Positions 1 through 7,138 of a DNA stretch of 8,508 nt are shown here, piece after piece. Origin of the DNA: Christensenella sp. UBA3798 (GTDB lineage: Bacteria > Bacillota > Clostridia > Christensenellales > CAG-1252); NCBI GenBank assembly GCA_002368735.1, contig DFEQ01000050.1, positions 1 to 8,508 on the forward strand. The letters run 5' to 3'. The position numbers and the translations under genes were made by a program. The notes beneath the pieces are model-generated. The model searched no databases and was not told the DNA's origin. It saw nothing but the letters and a program-made list of their open reading frames with translations. Within the stretch, counting starts at the first letter, position 1; every line of letters begins with the position of its first letter.

Positions 1-2970
1 GCAAACGGCAAGCCGCACATCGGTCATATTTTGACCCGCGTTATCAAAGACATCATCCCGCGTTATCGCACCATGAAAGGCTATCACGTCGAGCGTAAGG
101 CAGGCTGGGATACTCACGGCCTCCCCGTCGAGCTTGAAGTGGAAAAGATGCTCGGCATGGACGGAAAGCAGGATATCGAGCGCTATGGTATCGAGCCTTT
201 TGTCAAGAAGTGCAAGGAGAGCGTGTGGAAATATAAGGGCGAATGGGAGGTCATGAGCGACCGCGTAGGTTACTGGGCGGACATGGATAACCCCTATATC
301 ACCTACGACGACAACTACATCGAATCGGTGTGGTGGGCGGTCAAGACCATTCACGAAAAGGGCTTGCTCTATAAAGGGCACAAGATTGTCCCTTATTGCC
401 CGCGTTGCGGCACGGCGCTTTCTTCGCACGAAGTGGCGCAGGGCTACAAAGACGTTGAAGATATGACGGTCACCGCGAAGTTTAAGGTCGCAGATGAGAC
501 TAATACCTATTTCCTCGCCTGGACGACCACCCCTTGGACCCTTCCGTCCAACGTCGCTTTGTGTATGAACGCGGACGAAGATTACGCTCGCGTTAAGGTA
601 GGGGAGGAATACTATATCCTCGCATCTGCGCTCGTTCCGTCCGTCATCGGGGAGGATGCCGAGGTCGTGGACGTACACAAGGGCAGTTACTATGAGTACA
701 AGAAGTACGAGCCCCTCTTTGATTATATCAAGGGCACCAAGGATGCGGAAAAAGCCTATTACGTCACCAACGACTCCTACGTTACTTTGACCGAAGGTAC
801 AGGTATCGTACATATCGCGCCCGCTTTCGGTGAAGACGACGCCAAGGTGGGCAGGAAATACGGCTTGCCTTTCGTCCAGCTGGTGGATGAGCGCGGCAGG
901 TTCGTTGAGGCGGTTACCGATCTCGTCGGCGTATTTGCCAAGGACGGGGATAAGACCATCATCGAAAAGCTTGCAGCAAAAGGTCTCCTCTTCAAAAAAC
1001 ATCTGCATACGCACAGTTATCCCTTCTGTTGGAGATGCGACACCCCGCTCCTCTACTATGCGCGTAGTTCCTATTTTATCAAAATGACCGCGGTCAGAGA
1101 TAACCTTCTCAAGAACAACGCTACGGTCAACTGGATCCCGCCCACCATCGGTACGGGCAGATTCGGCAACTTCCTCGAGAACGTCATCGATTGGGGCGTT
1201 TCTCGTGAGAGGTATTGGGGCACGCCGCTTCCCGTATGGGTATGCGCCGATTGCGGCAAGATCCACGTCGTGGGCAGTAAGGCGGAGCTCCTGGAGCTCT
1301 CGGGCAAACTGCCTTCCGAACTGCACCGTCCCTATATCGACAAGATCACCTTCCCCTGTTCCTGCGGCGGTACGATGAAGCGTACGCCCGAGGTCATGGA
1401 CTGCTGGTTCGACAGCGGCTCGATGCCCTTTGCGCAGCTACACTATCCCTTTGAGAATAAGGAAGCGTTCGAGAAGCATTTCCCCGCAGACTTTATCAGC
1501 GAAGCGGTGGATCAGACGCGCGGTTGGTTCTATACTTTGATGGCTCTCTCTACCGTGCTCTTTGACAAAGCACCTTTCAAAAACTGCATCGTGCTCGGTC
1601 ACGTCGGCGACAAGGACGGCATCAAGATGAGCAAGCACAAGGGCAACGTCGTGGACCCCTGGAGCGTCCTTGACAAGCAGGGCGCAGACGCCGTGCGTTG
1701 GTACTTCTATACCGGTAGCGCGCCGTGGCTCCCCTCGCGTTTCTATGCCGAAGCGGTCTCCGAGGCGCAGAGGAAGTTTATGGGTACTTTCTGGAATACC
1801 TACGCTTTCTTTACCCTCTACGCGGGCATCGACGATTATCAGCCCGATAAATATGAACTTGACAAGTGTAATCTGACCTTGATGGATCGCTGGGTGCTTT
1901 CGAGGCTCAACACATTGATAAAGACGGTGGACGACGGTCTCAACGATTATAAGATAACCGAGAGCGCGCGTGCCATCGCCGATTTCACGGACGAGCTTTC
2001 CAACTGGTACGTTCGCCGCTCGCGCGAGAGGTTTTGGGGCCCCCAAATGACGGAGGACAAGGCTGCCGCTTATACGACGCTCTATCACGTGCTTTCCACG
2101 ATGTCCAAGGTCATCGCTCCTTTCGTGCCTTTTATGGCGGAGAGCGTGTATCGTAACCTCGTCGTGAATAACTATAAGGACGCGCCCATCAGCGTACACC
2201 TTACCTCTTTCCCCGTCGCGGACGAGAAGTATATCGACAGGGAGCTGGAGCGCGAGATGTCACTGATAGAGCAGATCGTATTCCTCGGCAGGGCATGCCG
2301 CAATAAGTCGAATATCAAAAACAGACAGCCCCTCTCCGAGCTTTACGTCAAGACCGACGTGGATATCAAGCTGGACGGCATCATCGATATCGCGGCGGAG
2401 GAGCTCAACGTGAAGAAGATCACCCGCGCAGACGACAGCCGCTCCTTCATCACCTATGAACTGAAACCCCAACTCAAGACTCTCGGACCCAAGTACGGCG
2501 CACTTCTCGGTCAGATAAGGAACTTCCTGATGACTTGCAACGCGGCAGAAGTCGTCGCCGCGGTCAAGGACGGCGGCGTGTTTACGACCGAACTCGGCGG
2601 CAAAACGGTGGAATTCACCGAAGGTGACCTCCTTATTTCCACCAAGAGCGGCGAAGGTTTCAGCGCAGAATCGGACGGCAAGATAACCGTTGCTCTCAAT
2701 ACCGCTCTTACGCAGGAGCTCATCGACGAAGGCTATGCGCGTGAGCTCGTCTCCAAGTTGCAGACCATGCGCAAGGAAGCGGGCTTTGAAGTCACAGACC
2801 ACATCAAAGTCGGCGTCATCGGCGACGATATGTTCAAACGCATCGTTGAGGAATACGAAGTGGCGTCCGACGTCCTCGCCGACAGCGTGTCCTATACGCA
2901 AACCGAAGGATACACCAAAGAATTCGACCTCGGCAGTTATGCCGTCACACTTTCGGTATGCCGCATATAG
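1..2970 (+). CDS. ileS: Isoleucyl-tRNA synthetase, type 2 (5' partial)
   Basis: This class I aminoacyl-tRNA synthetase charges tRNA-Ile with isoleucine in the cytoplasm and edits misactivated valine. The reading frame is open from base 1, and 989 residues are visible. By comparison with the family, roughly 45 N-terminal residues are missing upstream. Numbering from base 1, the canonical HIGH motif is at residues 6-9 and KMSKH (the KMSKS loop) at 542-546. The CP1 editing domain shows TTTPWTLP at 175-182 and GTGIVHIAPAFGEDD at 266-280. Cysteine pairs at 133/136, 343/346, 414/417 and 453/455 suggest zinc sites. The last ~350 residues form the anticodon-binding and C-terminal region. The motif VPYCPRCGTALSSHE and the lack of the type 1 C-terminal zinc finger point to the eukaryote-like type 2 enzyme, often mupirocin-tolerant. 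It ends in TAG and overlaps the next gene by 13 bases. Confidence 0.97.
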   Translation, partial: ANGKPHIGHILTRVIKDIIPRYRTMKGYHVERKAGWDTHGLPVELEVEKMLGMDGKQDIERYGIEPFVKKCKESVWKYKGEWEVMSDRVGYWADMDNPYITYDDNYIESVWWAVKTIHEKGLLYKGHKIVPYCPRCGTALSSHEVAQGYKDVEDMTVTAKFKVADETNTYFLAWTTTPWTLPSNVALCMNADEDYARVKVGEEYYILASALVPSVIGEDAEVVDVHKGSYYEYKKYEPLFDYIKGTKDAEKAYYVTNDSYVTLTEGTGIVHIAPAFGEDDAKVGRKYGLPFVQLVDERGRFVEAVTDLVGVFAKDGDKTIIEKLAAKGLLFKKHLHTHSYPFCWRCDTPLLYYARSSYFIKMTAVRDNLLKNNATVNWIPPTIGTGRFGNFLENVIDWGVSRERYWGTPLPVWVCADCGKIHVVGSKAELLELSGKLPSELHRPYIDKITFPCSCGGTMKRTPEVMDCWFDSGSMPFAQLHYPFENKEAFEKHFPADFISEAVDQTRGWFYTLMALSTVLFDKAPFKNCIVLGHVGDKDGIKMSKHKGNVVDPWSVLDKQGADAVRWYFYTGSAPWLPSRFYAEAVSEAQRKFMGTFWNTYAFFTLYAGIDDYQPDKYELDKCNLTLMDRWVLSRLNTLIKTVDDGLNDYKITESARAIADFTDELSNWYVRRSRERFWGPQMTEDKAAAYTTLYHVLSTMSKVIAPFVPFMAESVYRNLVVNNYKDAPISVHLTSFPVADEKYIDRELEREMSLIEQIVFLGRACRNKSNIKNRQPLSELYVKTDVDIKLDGIIDIAAEELNVKKITRADDSRSFITYELKPQLKTLGPKYGALLGQIRNFLMTCNAAEVVAAVKDGGVFTTELGGKTVEFTEGDLLISTKSGEGFSAESDGKITVALNTALTQELIDEGYARELVSKLQTMRKEAGFEVTDHIKVGVIGDDMFKRIVEEYEVASDVLADSVSYTQTEGYTKEFDLGSYAVTLSVCRI

Positions 2971-3290
2971 CCGAGGGGTGGAAAGACTATAATATCATTG
3001 CCACGGGCGACGGCTATAAGCTCGAGCGGTGGGGGCAGGTCTATCTGCTTCGACCCGATCCGCAGGCAATATGGGAGGCACCCTTTGACCTCTTTTCCTA
3101 TCCAAAGCTTCACGCGTATTATCGCGCCGAAGCAGGCAAAAAGGAGGAAAAGTGGGTGATATTGAAGCCCTTCCGAGAGGAATTCACCGTCCAAAGGAGA
3201 GGACTGACCTTTCACTTGAAGCTCTCTAAGAACTTTAAGCACACCGGTCTTTTCCCCGAGCAAGCGGCCAATTGGGACGATATCATCTGA
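2958..3290 (+). CDS. SAM-dependent methyltransferase, N-terminal part (cut by in-frame TGA)
   Basis: This 110-residue product matches the N-terminal third of the class I SAM-dependent methyltransferases related to RlmI (COG1092-like), which methylate bases in RNA. Family signatures seen are AEGWKDY near the start, RPDPQAIW at residues 32-39 and KHTGLFPEQAANWD at 94-107. The ATG at 2958 is chosen because family members begin a few residues before this AEGWKDY-type motif. It overlaps the end of ileS by 13 bases and has no convincing Shine-Dalgarno, so translation is probably coupled to ileS. The frame stops at TGA 3288-3290 and continues in the same frame from ATG 3291. Joined with the next piece plus one residue it would be about 291 residues, the usual family length. 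It is either a fragment of a broken gene or half of a read-through or split protein. Alone it lacks the SAM-binding fold. Confidence 0.8.
   Translation: MPHIAEGWKDYNIIATGDGYKLERWGQVYLLRPDPQAIWEAPFDLFSYPKLHAYYRAEAGKKEEKWVILKPFREEFTVQRRGLTFHLKLSKNFKHTGLFPEQAANWDDII
3288..3290 (+). other. In-frame TGA interrupting the methyltransferase
   Basis: The TGA lies between residue 110 of the N-terminal piece and the ATG of the C-terminal piece, in one unbroken frame. Homology is continuous on both sides (NWDDII before, MIRGAGR and motif I after), so exactly one codon is affected and nothing is inserted or deleted. A recent nonsense mutation, a sequencing or assembly error, read-through, or stop-start reinitiation would all fit. 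No other gene in the window contains an in-frame TGA, which argues against genome-wide reassignment. Confidence 0.85.
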
Positions 3291-3833
3291 ATGATCCGCG
3301 GTGCAGGGCGAGATATCAAGGTGCTGAACTTATTTGCCTATACGGGCGGTGCGACCATTGCCGCCGCATCCGCGGGTGCTTCGGTCACCCACGTGGACGC
3401 CGCTCCCGCCATGGTGGATAGGGCAAAGCAGAACGCCGCGTCTTCGGGGCTTGCCACCGCGCCTATCAGGTACATCGTGGACGATTGCTTGAAGTTCGTC
3501 AATCGAGAGATAAGGCGTGGCAATCGTTACGACGTGGTCATTATGGACCCGCCTTCCTTTGGAAGAGGTCCGGACGGAGAAGTGTGGAAACTCGAAAACG
3601 ACCTATATCCCCTCCTGAAAAGGACGGTGGAGGTGTTGTCGGATAAACCACTCTTTTTCCTCATCAATTCCTATACGACGGGGCTTCAACCCACGGTCAT
3701 CGCCGACCTATTGAAGCTCGCTTTATCAAAAAAATACGACGTAGACGTATCCGCCTACGAACTGGCGCTTCCCACCGATGAAGGCATCGAATTGCCTTGT
3801 GGGTGCAGCGGCGTAGCCACATTCAAAGGATAA
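3291..3833 (+). CDS. SAM-dependent methyltransferase, catalytic part
   Basis: This 180-residue piece carries the Rossmann-type catalytic domain of the RlmI-like methyltransferase whose N-terminus is at 2958-3290. SAM-binding motif I is VLNLFAYTGGAT at residues 11-22. The acidic ribose-binding strand end is THVDAA around 33-38, and the catalytic-type motif IV is DPPSFGRG at 86-93. The C-terminal ELPCGCSGVA segment is also family-like. The likely substrate is an RNA base, but the exact target cannot be read from the sequence. The ATG follows the TGA directly, with only a weak GGGA about 13 bases upstream, so it would depend on reinitiation. It could bind SAM alone but would lack the N-terminal substrate-recognition region. 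It ends in TAA 12 bases before the pseudouridine synthase gene. Whether it is functional, a read-through product or a pseudogene is open. Confidence 0.8.
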   Translation: MIRGAGRDIKVLNLFAYTGGATIAAASAGASVTHVDAAPAMVDRAKQNAASSGLATAPIRYIVDDCLKFVNREIRRGNRYDVVIMDPPSFGRGPDGEVWKLENDLYPLLKRTVEVLSDKPLFFLINSYTTGLQPTVIADLLKLALSKKYDVDVSAYELALPTDEGIELPCGCSGVATFKG

Positions 3834-3836
3834 AAC

Positions 3837-3843
3837 AGGAGAG
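3837..3843 (+). promoter_or_regulatory. Ribosome binding site of the pseudouridine synthase gene
   Basis: AGGAGAG stands just upstream of ATG 3846 and supports that start. It is the only clear Shine-Dalgarno among the internal starts of the ileS operon. Confidence 0.75.
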
Positions 3844-3845
3844 TT

Positions 3846-4568
3846 ATGAGCATAACTTACAAGGACATCCCCATTATCTATGAAGACAACCACGTACTCG
3901 TGGTCGTCAAGCCTTTTAACGTTCCCTCGCAGGAGGACGCCACCAAGGATCCCGATATGCTGACCCTTTTGAAGGAATACTTGCGCGATACTTATCATAA
4001 GCCGGGCAACGTATTTCTCGGCCTCGTGCATAGACTGGACCGTCCGACGGGCGGGGTCATGGTGTTTGCCAAGACGAGCAAAGCGGCGGAGCGTCTGTCC
4101 GAGAGCATCGTAGAAGGCGATTTTGAGAAAAAGTACTTCGCCGTGCTTGCCGATACCCCTAAAGATATGCGCGGCAGGTTGGAGAATTACCTCTTGAAAG
4201 ACGAAGTGAAAAACGTCGTTTCGGTGGTTCCGATGGGGGTCAAAGGGGCGAAGCAAGCAGTCCTCGATTATACGATTTTGGAGAAAAAGGACAGCAGGAT
4301 CTGCCTTGCGGAGGTGCGCCTCTATACGGGCAGGTCGCATCAGATAAGAGTACAGACCGCACATATCGGTTGTCCCATCGTGGGCGACGTGAAATACGCG
4401 GGCAAAAAGTACGTCAAAGCGAGCAATTTGGCGCTGTGGAGCACCGAGATACGCTTTACCCATCCCACAAAGAAGGAGATAATGGTTTTCAGGGCGTTCC
4501 CCGAGGAAACCGTTTATCCGTGGAGCGAGTTTGACATCGAGAGACATCTCAGCGTCAAGATTAAATAA
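3846..4568 (+). CDS. RluA-family pseudouridine synthase
   Basis: This enzyme isomerises uridine to pseudouridine in rRNA or tRNA. The 240-residue protein contains the RluA-family catalytic motif HRLDRPTGG at residues 62-70, with the nucleophilic aspartate at Asp65. It also has the TGRSHQIRVQ motif at 161-170 and the family's first motif around IIYEDNHVLVVVKPFNVP at 10-27. No S4 RNA-binding domain precedes the catalytic domain, so it is a short, catalytic-domain-only member; family members with S4 are about 300 residues. The usual glycine of the KPxG segment is replaced in KPFNVP, which as I recall is common in a clostridial subgroup. Target specificity cannot be told from sequence, so I give no RluA/B/C/D symbol. 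It follows the methyltransferase by 12 bases and ends in TAA 2 bases before the ATPase ATG. Confidence 0.95.
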   Translation: MSITYKDIPIIYEDNHVLVVVKPFNVPSQEDATKDPDMLTLLKEYLRDTYHKPGNVFLGLVHRLDRPTGGVMVFAKTSKAAERLSESIVEGDFEKKYFAVLADTPKDMRGRLENYLLKDEVKNVVSVVPMGVKGAKQAVLDYTILEKKDSRICLAEVRLYTGRSHQIRVQTAHIGCPIVGDVKYAGKKYVKASNLALWSTEIRFTHPTKKEIMVFRAFPEETVYPWSEFDIERHLSVKIK

Positions 4569-4570
4569 TT

Positions 4571-7048
4571 ATGTTACAAAAGATCATACCCAAAAAGCCT
4601 GTCAAGAGATATTCGCCGAGCTTGGAAATGGGGCTCGGTTTCTCGCAGGTGGAGCAGAGAAAAAAGGAAGGACAGACCAACTGGAAGGTCATGAACACTT
4701 CCAAGTCCTATCTGCAGATCATTGCGGAGAATGTTTTTACCTTCTGCAACGTCGTCACATTTATCCTCGTCATCATGCTGTTTATCATCGGGGAGTACAG
4801 CGATACCTTCTCCTCCTTGATCATCGTATGCAACATCGTGGTCGGCACGGTGCAGGGCATCAAGGCAAAGAACGCCGTTCGCAGGTTATCCTTTAAAGTA
4901 GACGCCGATTTTACCGTCATTCGAGACGGAAAGCGGGTGGAAGTGGCGGCGCGAAATATCGTCCTCGATGAGCTTGTTATCATTCGCGCAGGATCCAAAG
5001 TGCCCGTGGACGGCTATATCCGCGAAGGCTCCGTGGACCTCGACGAATCTATCTTGACGGGCGAATCCAATATCATCAAGCGCGGTGTGGGTAGCTATAT
5101 CCTGTCGGGCAGTCACGTCCTCGTCGGCGAGGCGATCGTGCAGGCGGACCGCGTGGGTATGGACAGCAACATCCATCGTATCGGGAAAGCGGCGCGCCGT
5201 TTGAGCAAGCCGAAGAGCAAGATCTTCTACGCTCTGAACTTTATCATTAAAATTATTTCTATAATTTTAATTCCTTTAGCGATTGCCTCCTTCTTCGTCA
5301 ATTTATACGTCGTGGATTCCGGCGTGCATAACGCTCTCAAATATACGGCAGCATCTGCGCTTGCGATGCTCCCCGTCGGTATGTTCTTCGTGACCAGCTG
5401 TTCGCTTGCCGCTTCGGTTTTGAAGCTGTCGCAAAAGAACACCTTGGTGCAAGACATGTACGGCGTGGAGATGCTCGCTCTCGTAGATACCTTGCTCCTC
5501 GATAAGACGGGCACTATCACCACGGGCGAAATGCGCGTTGTCAACAAACGCGTCTTTGACGACACGGAGGATTGCGAAAAGATACTCGCGGACCTCCTGG
5601 CGGGTACGCGCGATATCAATTCTACGGCAAAAGCGCTCCGTAAGACCTTTACGGGAGGTAGTGATGAGGATATCAAGTTCTCGTTGCCGTTCTATTCGGG
5701 AAGGAAATACGGTGGCATCACCTATTCCGACGGCAGGAATTATCTGCTCGGCGCACCCGAATTCGTGAGCGATTTTACAGGACCTGTGCGTGAGTTTTCG
5801 GAGGAAAGTTACAGCTCGGGCAGGCGCGTTGTAATGCTTTCTCGCATGGAAGGCGATATCCTATTCCCCGAATTGAGCAAGTGCACCCCCTTGATGGCTA
5901 TCGCCATTGAGGATGAAATTCGCGACGACGCTCCTTGTACCTTGCGCTGGTTCAAGGATAACGGGGTCAAGATCATGGTCATATCGGGCGACGACGCTCG
6001 TACTGCGGCGCAGATAGCGGGCAGGGCGGGCATCGAAGACAGCGATAAGTATATCAACTGCGCCGAATTGACCGACGATGAACTCAAGCGCGCGGCGGAT
6101 ACTTATCGCATCTTCGGACGCGTCAGTCCCGACCAAAAGTGCACTATCGTCAATCACCTTCGCAAGAAGGGCCGCACCGTGGGTATGGTGGGCGACGGCG
6201 TCAACGACGTCCACGCATTGAAGAGCAGCGATTGCAGCATCTCCTTTGGTAGTGCCAACGAGGTGGCGCGCAGCGTAGCGGGCATCGTGCTTGTGGACAG
6301 CAAATTCAGCTCGCTTCCCGCCGTGGTGCAAGAGGGCAGAAGGGTGGTCAGTAATATCGAACGAGTCTCTTCGCTCTACGTGATGAAGAACCTATTCACC
6401 ATCATTTTGACGACACTGTGCTTGTGTATCGGCAAGCTATTCCCCTTCTCGACCTCGCAGATGCTGATGTTCGAGGTATTCGTGCTGGGGTTCCCCGCGC
6501 TCTTCCTCGCTCTGCAGCCGAACGACGAAGTCCCGGGAGGCAACTTTATCCAAAAGGTCTTAAAACGAACGTACCCCGCTACCTTCTCCCTCCTATTCTC
6601 AGTGCTCGCTTCCTACTTCCTATTTGCGGAGGCATTCAACCTCCCCGCCGAGATGCTTTCGACGGTGGGTGCCTTGACCTTGGTGATGTGCGGATTCGTT
6701 CAGCTCGTTTTCAACTGTTTACCGCTCAATCGCTATCGATTGACCGTCATTATATGTTGTTTCGTGGGATTATTTGCCGCCATCGGATTCCTCTATGCGC
6801 TTAACAGCGTGGGAATGAACTATATCTCTTTTGAGATAGTGGGGATCAACGGTTTCGGCTTCTTGACCATTTTGTTCGGCGTTGTGATATGCGTGATACT
6901 CAATATCCTCTTCCATTTCATTCTCGGCAAGATCCGCGGCGATGATAAAAAGCCCATTCCTTTCTATCTCGAAAGCTACTATCGCGACGTGGAAGAAGAT
7001 AACGAAGAAGATAACGAGGAGAGTGCTTATCCCGAGGACGAGCAATAG
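4571..7048 (+). CDS. P-type cation-transporting ATPase (HAD-IC family, CtpE-like)
   Basis: This integral membrane pump uses ATP through a phospho-aspartate to move cations. In 825 residues I see the actuator loop TGES at 163-166, the phosphorylation motif DKTGT at 311-315 (Asp311), a nucleotide-domain GAPE at 394-397, SGDD at 472-475 and the hinge GDGVND at 541-546. About ten membrane segments are visible: near 54-76, 78-95, 219-248, 257-285, 598-625, 629-648, 668-688, 695-718, 723-745 and 752-787. There is no N-terminal metal-binding domain. The arrangement, with GFPALFLALQPN in TM6, resembles the CtpE/MgtA-like group rather than heavy-metal CPx pumps. TM4 has PVGM (268-271) in place of the PEGL of calcium pumps, so the ion is uncertain. 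The C-terminus is a strongly acidic tail. The start 2 bases after the preceding stop has no Shine-Dalgarno, so coupling is likely; Met20 is a possible alternative start. Confidence 0.93.
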   Translation: MLQKIIPKKPVKRYSPSLEMGLGFSQVEQRKKEGQTNWKVMNTSKSYLQIIAENVFTFCNVVTFILVIMLFIIGEYSDTFSSLIIVCNIVVGTVQGIKAKNAVRRLSFKVDADFTVIRDGKRVEVAARNIVLDELVIIRAGSKVPVDGYIREGSVDLDESILTGESNIIKRGVGSYILSGSHVLVGEAIVQADRVGMDSNIHRIGKAARRLSKPKSKIFYALNFIIKIISIILIPLAIASFFVNLYVVDSGVHNALKYTAASALAMLPVGMFFVTSCSLAASVLKLSQKNTLVQDMYGVEMLALVDTLLLDKTGTITTGEMRVVNKRVFDDTEDCEKILADLLAGTRDINSTAKALRKTFTGGSDEDIKFSLPFYSGRKYGGITYSDGRNYLLGAPEFVSDFTGPVREFSEESYSSGRRVVMLSRMEGDILFPELSKCTPLMAIAIEDEIRDDAPCTLRWFKDNGVKIMVISGDDARTAAQIAGRAGIEDSDKYINCAELTDDELKRAADTYRIFGRVSPDQKCTIVNHLRKKGRTVGMVGDGVNDVHALKSSDCSISFGSANEVARSVAGIVLVDSKFSSLPAVVQEGRRVVSNIERVSSLYVMKNLFTIILTTLCLCIGKLFPFSTSQMLMFEVFVLGFPALFLALQPNDEVPGGNFIQKVLKRTYPATFSLLFSVLASYFLFAEAFNLPAEMLSTVGALTLVMCGFVQLVFNCLPLNRYRLTVIICCFVGLFAAIGFLYALNSVGMNYISFEIVGINGFGFLTILFGVVICVILNILFHFILGKIRGDDKKPIPFYLESYYRDVEEDNEEDNEESAYPEDEQ
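5246..5271 (+). repeat. Perfect 11-bp A/T inverted repeat inside the ATPase gene
   Basis: The arms 5246-5256 and 5261-5271 are exactly complementary and surround a TTCT loop. The stretch encodes residues 226-234 of the third membrane segment, using ATT, ATA and TTA codons where most of the gene uses ATC and C-ending codons. It also contains a TATAAT box at 5260-5265, but no good -35 element. Confidence 0.6.
6992..7015 (+). repeat. Tandem 12-base repeat coding the acidic tail of the ATPase
   Basis: GAAGAAGATAAC occurs twice in direct succession (6992-7003 and 7004-7015), followed by GAGGAG. In frame it encodes EEDN twice, giving the pump an acidic cytoplasmic tail. Exact nucleotide identity suggests a recent slippage duplication. 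Confidence 0.8.
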
Positions 7049-7068
7049 TTATAGACATTTTTTAACGC

Positions 7069-7092
7069 AGTTTTTTCTTCGCTAAAAAAACT
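7069..7092 (+). terminator. Weak A/T hairpin after the ATPase operon
   Basis: AGTTTTTT (7069-7076) pairs with AAAAAACT (7085-7092) around an 8-base loop, 20 bases after the ATPase stop codon. The stem is almost all A/T and no T-run follows, so it is a poor intrinsic terminator. No better one lies between the ATPase and the next promoter. Confidence 0.25.
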
Positions 7093-7101
7093 TAATAACT
7101 A

Positions 7102-7132
7102 TTGATTTCGCTTTTTCGCTGTGGTATATAAT
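7102..7132 (+). promoter_or_regulatory. Promoter of the noncoding RNA
   Basis: TTGATT at 7102-7107 is a good -35. It is followed after 17 bases by TATATA (7125-7130), preceded by TGG as an extended -10, or after 19 bases by a consensus TATAAT (7127-7132). Either would start transcription near 7137-7140, just before the structured region. The type is the housekeeping sigma-A type. Confidence 0.7.
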
Positions 7133-7138
7133 AAGTAT

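Noticed and set aside
1438..2199. Long minus-strand open frame of 253 codons
   Set aside because: It lies entirely inside ileS, whose conserved motifs are on the plus strand. It has no recognisable domain or ribosome binding site and is a codon-bias shadow.
3288..3290. Selenocysteine at the TGA
   Set aside because: No stable hairpin stands out just downstream, and this family is not known to have a catalytic cysteine there. I could not fold the region or search for selenocysteine genes, so this is a judgement, not a proof.
3726..4547. Minus-strand open frame of 273 codons
   Set aside because: It is antisense to the end of the methyltransferase and the pseudouridine synthase, both with clear catalytic motifs. 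Its product has no recognisable family.
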